DNA of 64,000 bases from Candidatus Thiosymbion ectosymbiont of Catanema sp. Cochon2018 (GCA_011392765.1 WYCW01000003.1:354465-418464), one strand, 5' to 3'. Shown: positions 36,815-45,749, numbered from the stretch's first letter. The notes: a model not told the origin generated them from the sequence alone. Program-made: numbers and translations.

Positions 36815-37399
36815 TTATAGTTTTTTAATTTCTTCGATTGAAAGCCCTGAAGTTTCAGCAATAATCGTTATGCTGATCTCTTTTTGCTTCAATGCCTTTG
36901 CTATTTCAATAGCCCTTTCTTTCCTGTATCTCTCCTTGAGTTTATAAGGCAAAATCCATTTTTCGCTTTCCTGAAGTTTCTTGAAGATCCCCGCATCGAC
37001 AAAACTATGATAGGTTTCTTCGCTGATGATGAGGTGATCGATAACTTCGACCTTGAAGAATTTGCCCGCTTGAATAAAATGATCGGTGAGGTCCTGATCT
37101 TCGTAGGAAGGCTTCACATTCCCACCAGGATGGTTATGGACCATAATCACCCGGACGGCCAGCTTGTAAATCGCCATGCGGAAGGCTTCTCTGGGGTTGA
37201 TACCCGCCATGTTGGAAGACCCCAGGGCGACCAACTCGATATAGAGGATCTTGTTGGCTTGATTCAAACCTACCATCCAGAAGTGTTCCTGACCTTGACC
37301 GATTTTATTCTCTCTCCGAAGAATCTGGCGCATGATCGGATAAATGTCTTCCGCACCGTTTACGGTGACTCTTTGTTGCTTGCTTAATTTAACTTCCAT
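36815..37399 (-). CDS. RadC-like JAB protein with helical C-terminal tail
   Basis: 194 residues. The RadC JAB domain has JAMM residues H88, H90, S98 and D101 in VHNHPGGNVKPSYEDQD; GSSNMAGINPREAFRMAIYK and VEVIDHLIISEETYHSFVDA are standard RadC strands. After residue 145 an extra tail, LKERYRKERAIEIAKALKQK and SGLSIEEIKKL, resembles the tail of Rpn/PD-(D/E)XK transposase-like proteins. The combination is unusual. A decayed relative is at 31234-31452. Confidence 0.82.
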   Translation of the reverse strand: MEVKLSKQQRVTVNGAEDIYPIMRQILRRENKIGQGQEHFWMVGLNQANKILYIELVALGSSNMAGINPREAFRMAIYKLAVRVIMVHNHPGGNVKPSYEDQDLTDHFIQAGKFFKVEVIDHLIISEETYHSFVDAGIFKKLQESEKWILPYKLKERYRKERAIEIAKALKQKEISITIIAETSGLSIEEIKKL

Positions 37400-37438
37400 T
37401 GCGGGGCCTTATGAAAGAGGGGGTAATGGTTGCAAACA

Positions 37439-37496
37439 ACCCAACGCGAAAAGCGCACAGCCATTTTTGCGCTCGAGTTAATTTGCCTTGTTAGCC
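37439..37496 (-). other. attC site 9
   Basis: 58 bases, minus GGCTAAC...GTTGGGT with short arms GAGCGCAAAAATG / GCGCTTTTCGCG. It overlaps the last codons (ANKAN) of the CopG gene. Confidence 0.65.
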
Positions 37497-37693
37497 ATAA
37501 AGTCTCTCCAACTGCCTGAGACATATTTATGAAGGATACTTGAAATTAAAGTTTGATAAGGAACACCCTCTTCCAGTGCTCGTTTTTGTATCGCAACCAA
37601 ATCTCTATTGGAGATGCGGATATTGATGCATTCGTCTTTTTCAAATGTATTTTCAGCTATCTGTTGAATTTCTTTTCTTCGTTCTGGCGTCAT
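37478..37693 (-). CDS. CopG-family antitoxin (cassette)
   Basis: 71 residues from ATG 37693: MTPERRKEIQQIAENTFEKD, CINIRISNRDLVAIQKRALE, EGVPYQTLISSILHKYVSG. The ribbon-helix-helix of CopG-type antitoxins is plain. The upstream partner toxin gene expected in such modules is missing; an R9-like repeat (37725-37790) abuts the start region. Orphan antitoxin. Confidence 0.75.
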   Translation of the reverse strand: MTPERRKEIQQIAENTFEKDECINIRISNRDLVAIQKRALEEGVPYQTLISSILHKYVSGSWRDFMANKAN

Positions 37694-37819
37694 TGCAGAA
37701 ATAAAACAATAAGATATAGCGAGGTAGTTGGGCAAAGGGCCAGGGATGGCCCGTGTCCAACACCTTGTTGGACGGAACCGCTTCGCGGAGAAAGGCCGCG
37801 CCGACCATTCGAAATTAAA

Positions 37820-37981
37820 ATGTAACCTCACGCCCGCGCGTGCGCGGGACCATTCTGCCCAGAATCATGAGGTTACATGGCAATGACAGCATTATCCGAA
37901 GCGAATTTCAAACGTCTCTACGCGTCGCATCTCAAACACCTCAAGCTCAAGGGACTCCAGCCAAAGAGCATCGAAGCCTAA
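37820..37981 (+). pseudogene. Tyrosine-recombinase N-terminal fragment with inverted-repeat leader
   Basis: An 11-base inverted repeat ATGTAACCTCA / TGAGGTTACAT (37820-37830, 37868-37878) precedes an ATG at 37883. It encodes MTALSEANFKRLYASHLKHL then KLKGLQPKSIEA and stops. This is the SAM-like N-terminus of phage-type integrases; the catalytic domain is absent. It lies directly before an attC, but is too short to judge as an integron integrase. Confidence 0.6.
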
Positions 37982-38011
37982 GCCTCCCATCCCTTCCGCC
38001 CCAACGGGCTC

Positions 38012-38066
38012 GTCCAACAAACGGTTCAGATCGCGGCTTCGCGTGATCTAACCTTATTCGTTAGGC
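38012..38066 (-). other. attC site 10
   Basis: 55 bases, minus GCCTAAC...GTTGGAC with arms GGTTAGATCACGCGAAG and GCCGCGATCTGAACC. Lies 77 bases after the ABM-like gene. Confidence 0.75.
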
Positions 38067-38142
38067 CCTATGTCCCCGGTCGCTCACGCCTTCACCGCTT
38101 GTTCCTCGGCGTCGCGTACTATCAGGTCTTCTTTTCTTGTTG

Positions 38143-38511
38143 TTAGCGATCGAACCCGAATACATGGGTGCTGAACTCGGCACCCAGTTGCATTTGCTCG
38201 GTCGCCTGCTGCAAATCCTCGGGTACGTCGCCGAAGAAGAAAAAGGGACCAGGGGCGGCGATGGCAAGTAGCTGTGGGAAGTGGCTTTGGGCAGTGGTAC
38301 TCAAGTGCAGGTCCAACGCCGCCGCGTCCTTGAACTCATCACGCACGTGAAGGGCATTGTCTTTTTCAGAGACGTAGCAATGAACGGCCACCGCGTCGGG
38401 CTCGTTCTTTTCCATAGCTTCTGTGACTTGCGCGTAGATCGACTTGAGTTCTTCAAGCTTCCCCGGTTTGGCAGTCCATTTGTAGACGACAGTGATGTGA
38501 TTGCCTGACAT
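38143..38511 (-). CDS. Antibiotic-biosynthesis-monooxygenase (ABM)-fold protein
   Basis: 122 residues from ATG 38511, which has GAGAGG upstream. HITVVYKWTAKPGKLEELKS, AVHCYVSEKDNALHVRDEFK and DAAALDLHLSTTAQSHFPQL are the dimeric alpha/beta-barrel ABM pattern. The family includes quinol monooxygenases and heme-degrading or signal-related proteins; activity not predictable here. Cassette gene whose stop overlaps a TAAC box. Confidence 0.78.
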   Translation of the reverse strand: MSGNHITVVYKWTAKPGKLEELKSIYAQVTEAMEKNEPDAVAVHCYVSEKDNALHVRDEFKDAAALDLHLSTTAQSHFPQLLAIAAPGPFFFFGDVPEDLQQATEQMQLGAEFSTHVFGFDR

Positions 38512-38607
38512 GGTTCGATTCCTCTCTGTGTGAGTTAAAACTGGTTGTCGCAAGAAGCTTTCGTTCGACCGCTTCCGTGTGGGTCTTGGAATTTTGAGTC
38601 TCTGATA

Positions 38608-40013
38608 TGCACCGGGTAGGTCAGGAGCCTTGCGGCCCCATCCCCGCCTCAGAACCGTCCGTGACAGTTTCCCGTCATACGGCTCAAGCATTCACGAAGG
38701 CCGCCCCTGTGGGATGGCCCGGCGGTTGTACCTCCTGTTGCCAATAATACCCGGGATTCCCGCGAGGTGAGGCGAGGGAGAAAACGCTTCTCCTGGTCGT
38801 GCCGACGCTGCCAGAAGTAGGGCGCGTCCTCTTGGGAGTAGGGATTGGCCGTGGCCCGGATTTTCCGGTGTCGGCGGATGCCGATCGAGCTGAGACGAAC
38901 AACCTGATAGCGTCGTGGACCCTGTTTAGTCTTGACGCCGGAAGAGAAGGTCGTGCGTCCCTCCTGATCGGTCCAGTACTTGCGACACAACCATTTCCTG
39001 GACTGGTTCGGAGGTCGGCGGCGCAGCCTGCGCCACAACTGCTCGTAGACATACTTATCTATAAGCCACTTGCGAAGGACGTCCTTCTCCATGGGGATGT
39101 GTTGCGCCATCCAGCCCTGGGAGAGGTTGTCGTAACCGCCCGTGATGTCGCCTTCGAGAATCCCGGTTGCCGAGTTGGGCTTGGACCGGGCCTTGAATGC
39201 GGCGGCAATCGCATCGGCACCAAGGCGACCTTGCCGACAGCCATCGGAGTTGGGGTCGGCCGTCATCTCTGCCACCGGCTCCAGTGCCAACTGGTACAAC
39301 GCTTGCATGGCGCTGTCGAAACACGTTGGAATACTCAACGGGCGTTTCTTGCGGTTCTTCCACCGCCTTTGCGATACGCAGCTGCAGCCTTCTCACTTCG
39401 CGCCGGGCGCGGTCCCAATCGACCCCGTCCCAGTTGTGCGCGTCCTCGATGGGTGCACCCGCCGAAGCCGTCATTTGCGTTCCCCTCCTCGAAGGTTCTC
39501 CAGCTTCTCTCGCACCGGAACACCGGTCGGACGTGGGCACGCCGTCTCGCCGTGGCCGAAGGCCAGCGGGTTTGGCGCGGACCTGGTTTCAGGCCCTATC
39601 CGCCCTCTTCCAGGGCGGCATTCGCTTCTTCCGAACTCTCCATGCCATCCCTCCGCCTGCCTTACGGTTGGCTTGCCCGGCATCGCGGGACCGGGCGCAG
39701 TGACGGCCTTTCCACGTTCCGCCTGAGTGCTCTTGCCGGACAACTTAGGTGGGCCTGGACGCCGGCGGCACTGCAATCCCGTACCGGCACGTTAGAGACC
39801 GGTAACCTGGCCACGCCGGCAAACACCGAGAAACCTGCCTTCGACCTCTTAACTTCAGTCGGTCGGTCGCGCTTTGACGGCGCGTGCGGCTCTTCGCTTA
39901 CTCTCACCTGATGGTCCGATCCTAGCCCTTAACCGGGGAAGCTCCCGGAGAGGTTCTCCGGTCGCCATTCAAACCCAATTCGGTACCTTATCCGTGGGGC
40001 TTCGCACCCCGTC
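38608..40013 (-). mobile_element. Group II intron with collapsed reverse transcriptase
   Basis: Domain V at 38652-38685 (GAGCCGTATGACGGGAAACT...GGTTC) is textbook. The LtrA-type gene is decayed: N-terminus MTASAGAPIEDAHNWDGVDW (39472 downward), a deletion after LRIAKAVEEP, then the RT block IPTCFDSAMQALYQLALEPV and ILEGDITGGYDNLSQGW in another frame. A direct jump to the C-terminal part KWLCRKYWTDQEGRTTFSSG (38649-39338 frame) removes the YADD region. 3' end near CTACCCGGT (38610) and 5' end near GTGCGAAGCCCC (40013) are estimates. Confidence 0.8.
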
Positions 40014-40144
40014 ATCAGCGCGACGGTAGCACGCCCACGTAGGAGACTGGCGGGGATACGCCAAGTGCATGTATCGTACGACTCCGTACGCAAAAACTAA
40101 TCCTTTCAATCGCATGCACATGCAATCACGCGACTTCGTGTCGC

Positions 40145-40217
40145 GAATAACGCTCCACATCAGCCGACCATGAGGAGCGCGAGCGACGAATGAGTCGGCT
40201 GGATGTGAATGTTAGGC
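40145..40217 (-). other. attC site 11
   Basis: 73 bases, minus GCCTAAC...GTTATTC; arms ACATCCAGCCGACTCAT and ATGGTCGGCTGATGTGG. Lies six bases after the toxin stop. Confidence 0.8.
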
Positions 40218-40222
40218 GAAAT

Positions 40223-40570
40223 TTAGTCTATGCCCTCTATGTGATCTTTATAGACATTCACCAACTTATATTCATTGCTTAAGCCACAAATGCTACTCCA
40301 TACTTTAGATAATACTTGGTGAAATTGTTTCATCTTCACGCTGCCAATTTTGATATGTATGACTCTTGGCGGAGGATCATTTAATAAAATCATCTCTGAA
40401 AAATCAGCGTCTTTTGTAACTATTGTCAAGTTATGCTCTTTCGCATAACACCAAATTTCACTATCCTTCATTTCATCATTAATATTAACCACATGCTCGT
40501 ATTCCTCACCTGTCCATAGAGAAAAATAGCGTGGCAAGTTAACGTCTATAAGGAATTGCTTCATTATCAT
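40223..40570 (-). CDS. DUF5615 PIN-like toxin (cassette)
   Basis: 115 residues. MKQFLIDVNLPRYFSLWTGE carries the first acidic residue, SEIWCYAKEHNLTIVTKDAD the next group (VTKDADF is diagnostic), followed by PPPRVIHIKIGSVKMKQFHQ. DUF5615 proteins are PIN-like nuclease toxins paired with DUF433 antitoxins, as here with a four-base overlap. Appears intact. Confidence 0.88.
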   Translation of the reverse strand: MIMKQFLIDVNLPRYFSLWTGEEYEHVVNINDEMKDSEIWCYAKEHNLTIVTKDADFSEMILLNDPPPRVIHIKIGSVKMKQFHQVLSKVWSSICGLSNEYKLVNVYKDHIEGID

Positions 40571-40815
40571 GCTATATTTTGAAGCATATACTTGTGACTC
40601 ATTAATTCACTAGCAAAAATCAAGCATGAATCAATATCTTCTTCTTCCAATGATGGATATTGAGCAAGTATTTCTTTTTTTGACTCTCCTGAGCTGAGAA
40701 ATTCAATTATTGTTTGAACAGTTATTCTCTTCCCCCTTATAATTGGCTTTCCATTGCATATGTCAGGGTCGATTGTTATTCTTCCGTTGATGTATATGTT
40801 TTTTTCTATACTCAT
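40567..40815 (-). CDS. DUF433 antitoxin (cassette)
   Basis: 82 residues from ATG 40815 (GGTGGAG upstream; the frame also offers a TTG three bases earlier). RITIDPDICNGKPIIRGKRI, TVQTIIEFLSSGESKKEILA and YPSLEEEDIDSCL are the DUF433 signature. It is the only one of three DUF433 genes in the window that still has its toxin. Confidence 0.88.
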   Translation of the reverse strand: MSIEKNIYINGRITIDPDICNGKPIIRGKRITVQTIIEFLSSGESKKEILAQYPSLEEEDIDSCLIFASELMSHKYMLQNIA

Positions 40816-40875
40816 CAAATATTCTCCACCTTAAATTTATGAGTATAGCGCAAATAACTCGTTTTGTTTTTTGCC

Positions 40876-41800
40876 GTCGCAGTAGGGACGCCGGTTACCC
40901 GGCGCCCCCTGCACAGATCCCGGCGTGCGGTTTTCCCGCACCGGGCTCCTCAGTCATATTCACACGTGTAGAAGAACAGGCGTCTTCACTTACACCTGCC
41001 TTGATGGATAGACCCCGCAAGAAGGTTGGCTCGGCGTTCCCCGGCCCGACTCTGTCCGACGCGAGTTGCCTTTGCGGGTTGCAGATGACTGTCACCCCCT
41101 TCCCCTTGTGATCGGCGCTACCGTCTCGGAGTACTCTGCGGTGATCCGACTCCCCTGAAGCCTTCGGGCGCCGTTCCCTTTCTGGGGGCCCGACGTCCCT
41201 ACCTGCTACGTCCGTTCCAGGCAGCGGTAGGCTCCAGCCGAGTCCCGTCTCCGGATTTCTCCTTCGTGCCTCAATAGGATTCCTTGAATGACCGGATTTT
41301 GTGCAAATGAGTCAAATTTCGCCAACGTCTAACCCCTCTCGTGGTCGTGATCGTGATCATGATCGTAGTCAAAGCCGCCGTAGGAGGGACCGCATTCTTT
41401 CGCCGTTCGTGGTCTCCGGAGGTCCCGGCCAGGTACCGGGTCGAAACCCGTAGCCATCAGGTTTTCCGTGCCCGCTTTGCCTGGCATCGCCGATTACGAT
41501 CACGACCACGATCACGGTTCCGCTTTTGATCGCGAGAGAGCGATGATCACGCCTCGTCGGTCTGAGGCGAAGCCTCGTTAGCCATATGCCTTGCCTGCCT
41601 GGGGGGTTCGTCTCAGGAACCGCAGGGGTCTCCCGCGTTCACGACGCATCTCTTGTTGCTTGAGAACTCCGCTGGCCCTTTCCAGGCTCACCCTCACGCC
41701 TGGTTCGTGTTGGCTTCACGCACGTTACCACGCGCGCCGACCAGAACAGCCTTCTCGATTCATGAATATCTCTATCACTCAAAACTTCTGGCGGCCAACA
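40876..41800 (-). mobile_element. Second ORF-less group II intron, interrupted by R3
   Basis: Closely related to 33511-34362. Domain V is at 40916-40948 (GAGCCCGGTGCGGGAAAACC...), domain VI ends CTACTGCGAC, and the 3' flank begins GGC as in the first intron. Homology continues to 41279 (TGCCTCAATAGG), breaks for an R3 copy, and resumes at 41585 (GCCATATGCCTTGCC). The 5' end was not located and is set roughly. Confidence 0.7.
41281..41582 (+). repeat. R3 repeat element (copy 4) inside intron
   Basis: TAGGATTCCTTGAATGACCG at the left and TCGTCGGTCTGAGGC...GCCTCGTTAG at the right. The core has inverted tandem units GATCGTGATCATGATCG (41349) and GATCACGACCACGATCACG (41497). It splits the second ORF-less intron. 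Confidence 0.75.
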
Positions 41801-41814
41801 TGCAATAGACGGTT

Positions 41815-42168
41815 CTACTGACGTCGTGGAGACGGAAGGTTCTGAATAAGCCGCAATGGGTTGCATCGATGCATTTCACCCGAATTTACGCTCCGGTAGC
41901 GGCGGAGCGCGGGATACCGCCCGATCTTGAGGTTCCAGTAGGTCCATGAACGGGCGTCGAACACCCCCGGCGGGGCGTTGCGGATCGCTGCGGCCAACTC
42001 CTCGTCGGAGACCTGCTGCCGCAAGGCCTGCACATCTTCGTGCGTGCCGTAGGTCAGGATATGGGCGATGAAATGCACCGGATCGCGAACCGCTTCTGCG
42101 GGCGACTTGAACCAGAGTGTACGCCGTGCCACGCGCTCCAGCTCTTCAGTGAGTTTCAGGGGCTTCAT
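41815..42168 (-). CDS. AbiE-like partner protein with frameshifted C-terminus
   Basis: 117 residues as read. MKPLKLTEELERVARRTLWF, DPVHFIAHILTYGTHEDVQA and GVFDARSWTYWNLKIGRYP match small proteins that accompany AbiEii-type nucleotidyltransferases. After RYPAL another frame encodes PLPERKFG-stop (ending near 41878), the tail I expect for this family. A one-base indel therefore seems to have added about 25 wrong residues. ATGA overlap with the upstream gene. Role (antitoxin?) inferred. Confidence 0.6.
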   Translation of the reverse strand: MKPLKLTEELERVARRTLWFKSPAEAVRDPVHFIAHILTYGTHEDVQALRQQVSDEELAAAIRNAPPGVFDARSWTYWNLKIGRYPALRRYRSVNSGEMHRCNPLRLIQNLPSPRRQ

Positions 42169-42854
42169 CGGCCATTCTCCGGTCCTTTGGGCGTCCATGG
42201 GCGCACCGGCTCGAGGCGTGGCAACTGGGACAGATCGACGGTGGCCACAGTGCGCACCACCCTGTCTTTGGCTTCCTGCGGTATAGAGAATACGTCCCCG
42301 TCGTGGAAGTAGCACAACGCCTTTAGCGTGAGTTGGGCATTGAACTGCTGCCCGTAAATCACAGACGCGGCGGCAAGGGCAGTCGGAAGATCGATAACGC
42401 CCGTTTTGAGTATGGCGGCGATATTGAGGTAATCCCTGGCTTCGGCCCGCTGCGGAACCGTAGCAGCCTTCATGCCCGCAAGATCGACCAGGGCGGCGAT
42501 TTTAAGATTATTGTCAGGGGCGTGCAGTGGCTCCGCCACGCGGCCCAGACTCGGCAGACCAAAGAAAGACACTTGCACCGGCCCGCCTCGATCCACAAGG
42601 CAGGTCAGGGTGTCGGGTTTGCTCTGGAGCACTTCCGCGCCATCCAGAAACGGCAAGGAGGCATAAAGACGATCCGGCGCGAAGGAGGCGGTCGAGAAAA
42701 AATCGAAATCCAAGCTTGCGCGGTGGCCCACATGGAGAGCGATGGCAGTCCCGCCGTAAAGTGTGAACGCTTCCGGCAGGTCAATCAGCTCACTCCACAA
42801 ACAGCGCTGTGAGATCGGCAGGATATCCAGACGTGGTTTAAACGCTTGTGCCAT
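42165..42854 (-). CDS. AbiEii/AbiGii-type nucleotidyltransferase
   Basis: 229 residues from ATG 42854. AFTLYGGTAIALHVGHRASL and DFDFFSTASFAPD form the G-G-T...D-x-D nucleotidyltransferase core. NNLKIAALVDLAGMKAATVP and ARDYLNIAAIL follow as in AbiEii toxins, which modify tRNA in type IV TA and phage-abortive systems. Reads MAQAFKPRLDILP from the chosen start. The partner follows with a four-base overlap. GC content is close to the core genes. Confidence 0.82.
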   Translation of the reverse strand: MAQAFKPRLDILPISQRCLWSELIDLPEAFTLYGGTAIALHVGHRASLDFDFFSTASFAPDRLYASLPFLDGAEVLQSKPDTLTCLVDRGGPVQVSFFGLPSLGRVAEPLHAPDNNLKIAALVDLAGMKAATVPQRAEARDYLNIAAILKTGVIDLPTALAAASVIYGQQFNAQLTLKALCYFHDGDVFSIPQEAKDRVVRTVATVDLSQLPRLEPVRPWTPKGPENGR

Positions 42855-42978
42855 TTCTTTACCCACCGTAGCACCGCAGTACATCAGGTAACGATGGACG
42901 AGTTTAGCTCACGAACGGCAAACGACCGAACGGATCTTGTCCGTGATCCCACGGGGTCTGTTCCCGATCCCGGCCTAG

Positions 42979-43142
42979 GGGGTGTTCTCAATTGAGCCAA
43001 ATCATCATAAAAATCAATCCTGTAGGCTGGGTTACGGCCAGGGACGGCGAAACCTAGCACAGGGTATTGCGGATCGGAAAAGCTGGGTTTCGTTCCTCAA
43101 CCCAGCCTATAACACTTAGCTTTATTGATTGAGAACGCCCCC
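42979..43142 (+). mobile_element. R2 MITE (164 bp), copy 2
   Basis: GGGGTGTTCTCAATTGAGCC to its inverted end ATTGAGAACGCCCC, flanked by CTAG (42975-42978 and 43143-43146). The interior is the same palindrome as copy 1 but inverted relative to the window. The right CTAG is the first bases of an R3 element. Confidence 0.85.
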
Positions 43143-43796
43143 TAGGATCCTTGAGAGACCCGGATCTTTACAAATGAGTCGAGTTTGTGCACTCCTAAGG
43201 GGGCAGTCATCAGTTGTCAGTTATCAGGGGGCAGGTAGTATCAGTTGTCTGCCCTGAAAACTGCCCCCTGAATCGTTGGGCACGGCGCACCCCCTGCCTG
43301 TCGGCGGACAGGTCCTTGGCGCGCTTCATCTCGACTCGTCGGTCTGAGGCGATGCCCCGGTAGCCTCTTGAAAACCGAGCCTGGGGCCGGGCGAGCCCGT
43401 ATAAATTCCTCTGAAAACATGATTTTGTAGGTTGGGCAAAGCTCGTAGGATGCGGTGAGCGTGTGTTGTCCTTTCCGGACTGCACCACCGCCAGGCGCGA
43501 ACCGCATCTTTGGACGGTGCGCCGTGCCCAACGAAAGGTTGATGTTGGGCACACCGGATCGTCCCTGATCTACTCAACCTATCGAGCCGGCAGGACGCCG
43601 GCGCTCCCGGCTCTGCCCAATCGACACGGCTGGTAGTAACTTGTTAATCGAAAAGAAATTTATACGCGCTCGCCCTGCGAGCTCGGGGGGCCGGGCGGCT
43701 CAGGCTCCTAAATAACATGTAATATGACTCAAGCACGTTTTCTTCGGCGACCGAACCCTGCGACAATATAGCCTTCAGGCTTATCGGATAGCTTTT
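43143..43796. other. R3 copy 5 and R9 repeats upstream of korA
   Basis: 43143-43366 is R3 (CTAGGATCCTTGAGAGACCC ... CGTCGGTCTGAGGC). 43426-43560 is an R9 unit nearly identical to 9347-9500. 43600-43796 holds whatever promoter korA has; no clear boxes or ribosome site were found. Confidence 0.6.
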
Positions 43797-45749
43797 ATGA
43801 GCACAGCAGCAACCAAACCCCTAAGCCCGCAGGAGCAGACCGACACCCCGTCCGCTGTACAACGTATCGGCGAGCACATCGTCGAGATCGTCAGCGACTC
43901 GGGCGAGGGGGCCCAGAAGGCCGGGCAGACCTTCGGGACCATCTGCGCGCGGATGGGCAACGGCGTCTGGACGGTGGAGATTATCCCCGCGGAGATCCAG
44001 CCGCCGGCCCGCTCCCCCGCCGGCGCGAGCGGGATCCGAATTCGCCTCGCCTCCCACAATGTCACCAACATGGGGGACGAGGCCGACACGGTAGTCGCCT
44101 TCAACGAGCAGGTGCTCTACTCGCGCATCGCCAACGGCGCTTACAAACGGGGCACCGTGGTCCTGCTCGAGGATAAATGGCGCGACGATCCCGTCCCCGA
44201 GATCCGCGCCCAGTACGCCAAGGCGGTCAGAGAGTTCCGGGAGAACGGGTTGATCGTCCACGAGCTACCCATCGAGCAGGCCTGCCTCGAGATCATGTCC
44301 AATCCCCGCCGGGGCAAGAACATGTTCGTGCTGGGCATGCTCTGTCACATCTACTCGCGGGACATCCAAAAGGCCAAGGACGAGATCGCCACCACCTTCA
44401 AGCGCAAGGACGCGGAGGTCATCGCCCTCAACCATCGCCTGTTCGACGCTGGCCTGGCCTTCGCCGCCGAGCACCTGGACGCCTGCTACGAGGTCCCGCC
44501 CCGCCCCGAGGAGGAGACCCGAGACAAGCGCTTCATCGTCACCAACGGCAATCAGGCCTTGGCGCTGGGGGTCATGGCCTCCGGGATGGAACTGGTCTCC
44601 ATGTACCCCATCACCCCGGCCACCTCGGCATCGCACTATTTGGCCGATGTATTCCACGAGGTCGGGGGCTTCGTCCACCAGGCCGAGGACGAGATCGCCG
44701 CCATCGGTTTCGCCATCGGGTCCTCCTTTGCCGGAAAAACCGCCTGCACCATCACCTCCGGCCCCGGACTGGCGCTCAAGACCGAGATGGTCGCGCTCGC
44801 GGTCATGGCCGAGATCCCGCTGGTGTTGGCGGTGGTGCAGCGCGGCGGTCCGTCCACGGGCCTGCCGACCAAGGTCGAGCAGGGGGACCTGCTGGCCGCC
44901 CTGTACGGCGAGCCCGGCGACGCGCCCAAGGTCGTCATCGCCGCCGCCACCATCCAGGAGTGTCTGCACTTCGTCATCATGGCGCGGCGCCTGGCCGAGG
45001 CCTTCCGCACCCCGGTGATCCTGCTCACCGATGCCAACCTGGCCACCGGCGTACAGCCCTATGCCCGGCCGAAACCCACCCCCGACTGGCTGGCGCCGCC
45101 CATCGACCAATCGGAGTGGGACCCATCCGTGCCGCCCTACGACTGGGACCCGGAGACCGGGCTCTCGCCACGCCCCATTCCCGGCATGTCCGGCGGCCAG
45201 TACATCCTCACCGGGCTGGCCCACACCAACTTCAGCAAGGTGGCCTACGACTCGGATTCCAACCAGGTGGGCTGTAACATGCGCAGCCGCAAGCTGACGG
45301 CCCTGGCCAGCACCCTCAAGCCGCCCCAGGTCCACGGCGATGAAGAAGGTGACCTGCTGCTGGTGGGCTGGGGTTCCACCCTGGGCGCCATCGAGGAGGC
45401 GGTGGACCGGGCGCGGGCCCAGGGGCACCGCGTCTCATCGCTGCACCTGCGCTTTCTCTCCCCCATGGAGCCGGGTTTAGGGGAGATCTTCGCGCGTTTC
45501 GGCAAGGTCATGACGATAGAAATCAACTACAGCGACGCCCCCGACGCCCCGCTGATTACCGCCGAGACCCGGAGATACGCCCAGCTCGCCTGGCTCCTGC
45601 GCGCCCACACCCTGCTGGACATCGACTGCTGGTCCGTGGTCTATGGCCACCCCCTGCAACCGGGGATGATCCACAACGTGATCCTGAAACGCCTGACGGC
45701 CCCGCAAGACGTCGGGGACAAGACTGAAAAAGAGGGAGGAACCGACTGA
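43797..45749 (+). CDS. korA: 2-oxoacid:ferredoxin oxidoreductase, fused gamma-alpha subunit (KorA-type)
   Basis: 650 residues. Residues 25-235 are the gamma domain (SDSGEGAQKAGQTFGTICAR, SHNVTNMGDEADTVVAFNEQ). From about 265 the alpha, pyrimidine-binding domain begins (GVMASGMELVSMYPITPATS, AIGSSFAGKTACTITSGPGL, VVQRGGPSTGLPTKVEQGDL). The fusion is typical of 2-oxoglutarate-type KorA, reversible in the reductive TCA cycle. Pyruvate or another 2-oxoacid cannot be excluded. Shares one base with korB (TGATG). Confidence 0.9.
   Translation: MSTAATKPLSPQEQTDTPSAVQRIGEHIVEIVSDSGEGAQKAGQTFGTICARMGNGVWTVEIIPAEIQPPARSPAGASGIRIRLASHNVTNMGDEADTVVAFNEQVLYSRIANGAYKRGTVVLLEDKWRDDPVPEIRAQYAKAVREFRENGLIVHELPIEQACLEIMSNPRRGKNMFVLGMLCHIYSRDIQKAKDEIATTFKRKDAEVIALNHRLFDAGLAFAAEHLDACYEVPPRPEEETRDKRFIVTNGNQALALGVMASGMELVSMYPITPATSASHYLADVFHEVGGFVHQAEDEIAAIGFAIGSSFAGKTACTITSGPGLALKTEMVALAVMAEIPLVLAVVQRGGPSTGLPTKVEQGDLLAALYGEPGDAPKVVIAAATIQECLHFVIMARRLAEAFRTPVILLTDANLATGVQPYARPKPTPDWLAPPIDQSEWDPSVPPYDWDPETGLSPRPIPGMSGGQYILTGLAHTNFSKVAYDSDSNQVGCNMRSRKLTALASTLKPPQVHGDEEGDLLLVGWGSTLGAIEEAVDRARAQGHRVSSLHLRFLSPMEPGLGEIFARFGKVMTIEINYSDAPDAPLITAETRRYAQLAWLLRAHTLLDIDCWSVVYGHPLQPGMIHNVILKRLTAPQDVGDKTEKEGGTD

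Noticed and set aside
37883-37981. Integron integrase candidate
   Set aside because: Only 32 codons of a tyrosine-recombinase N-terminus survive, without catalytic residues, and the sequence looks like a general phage-type integrase rather than IntI.
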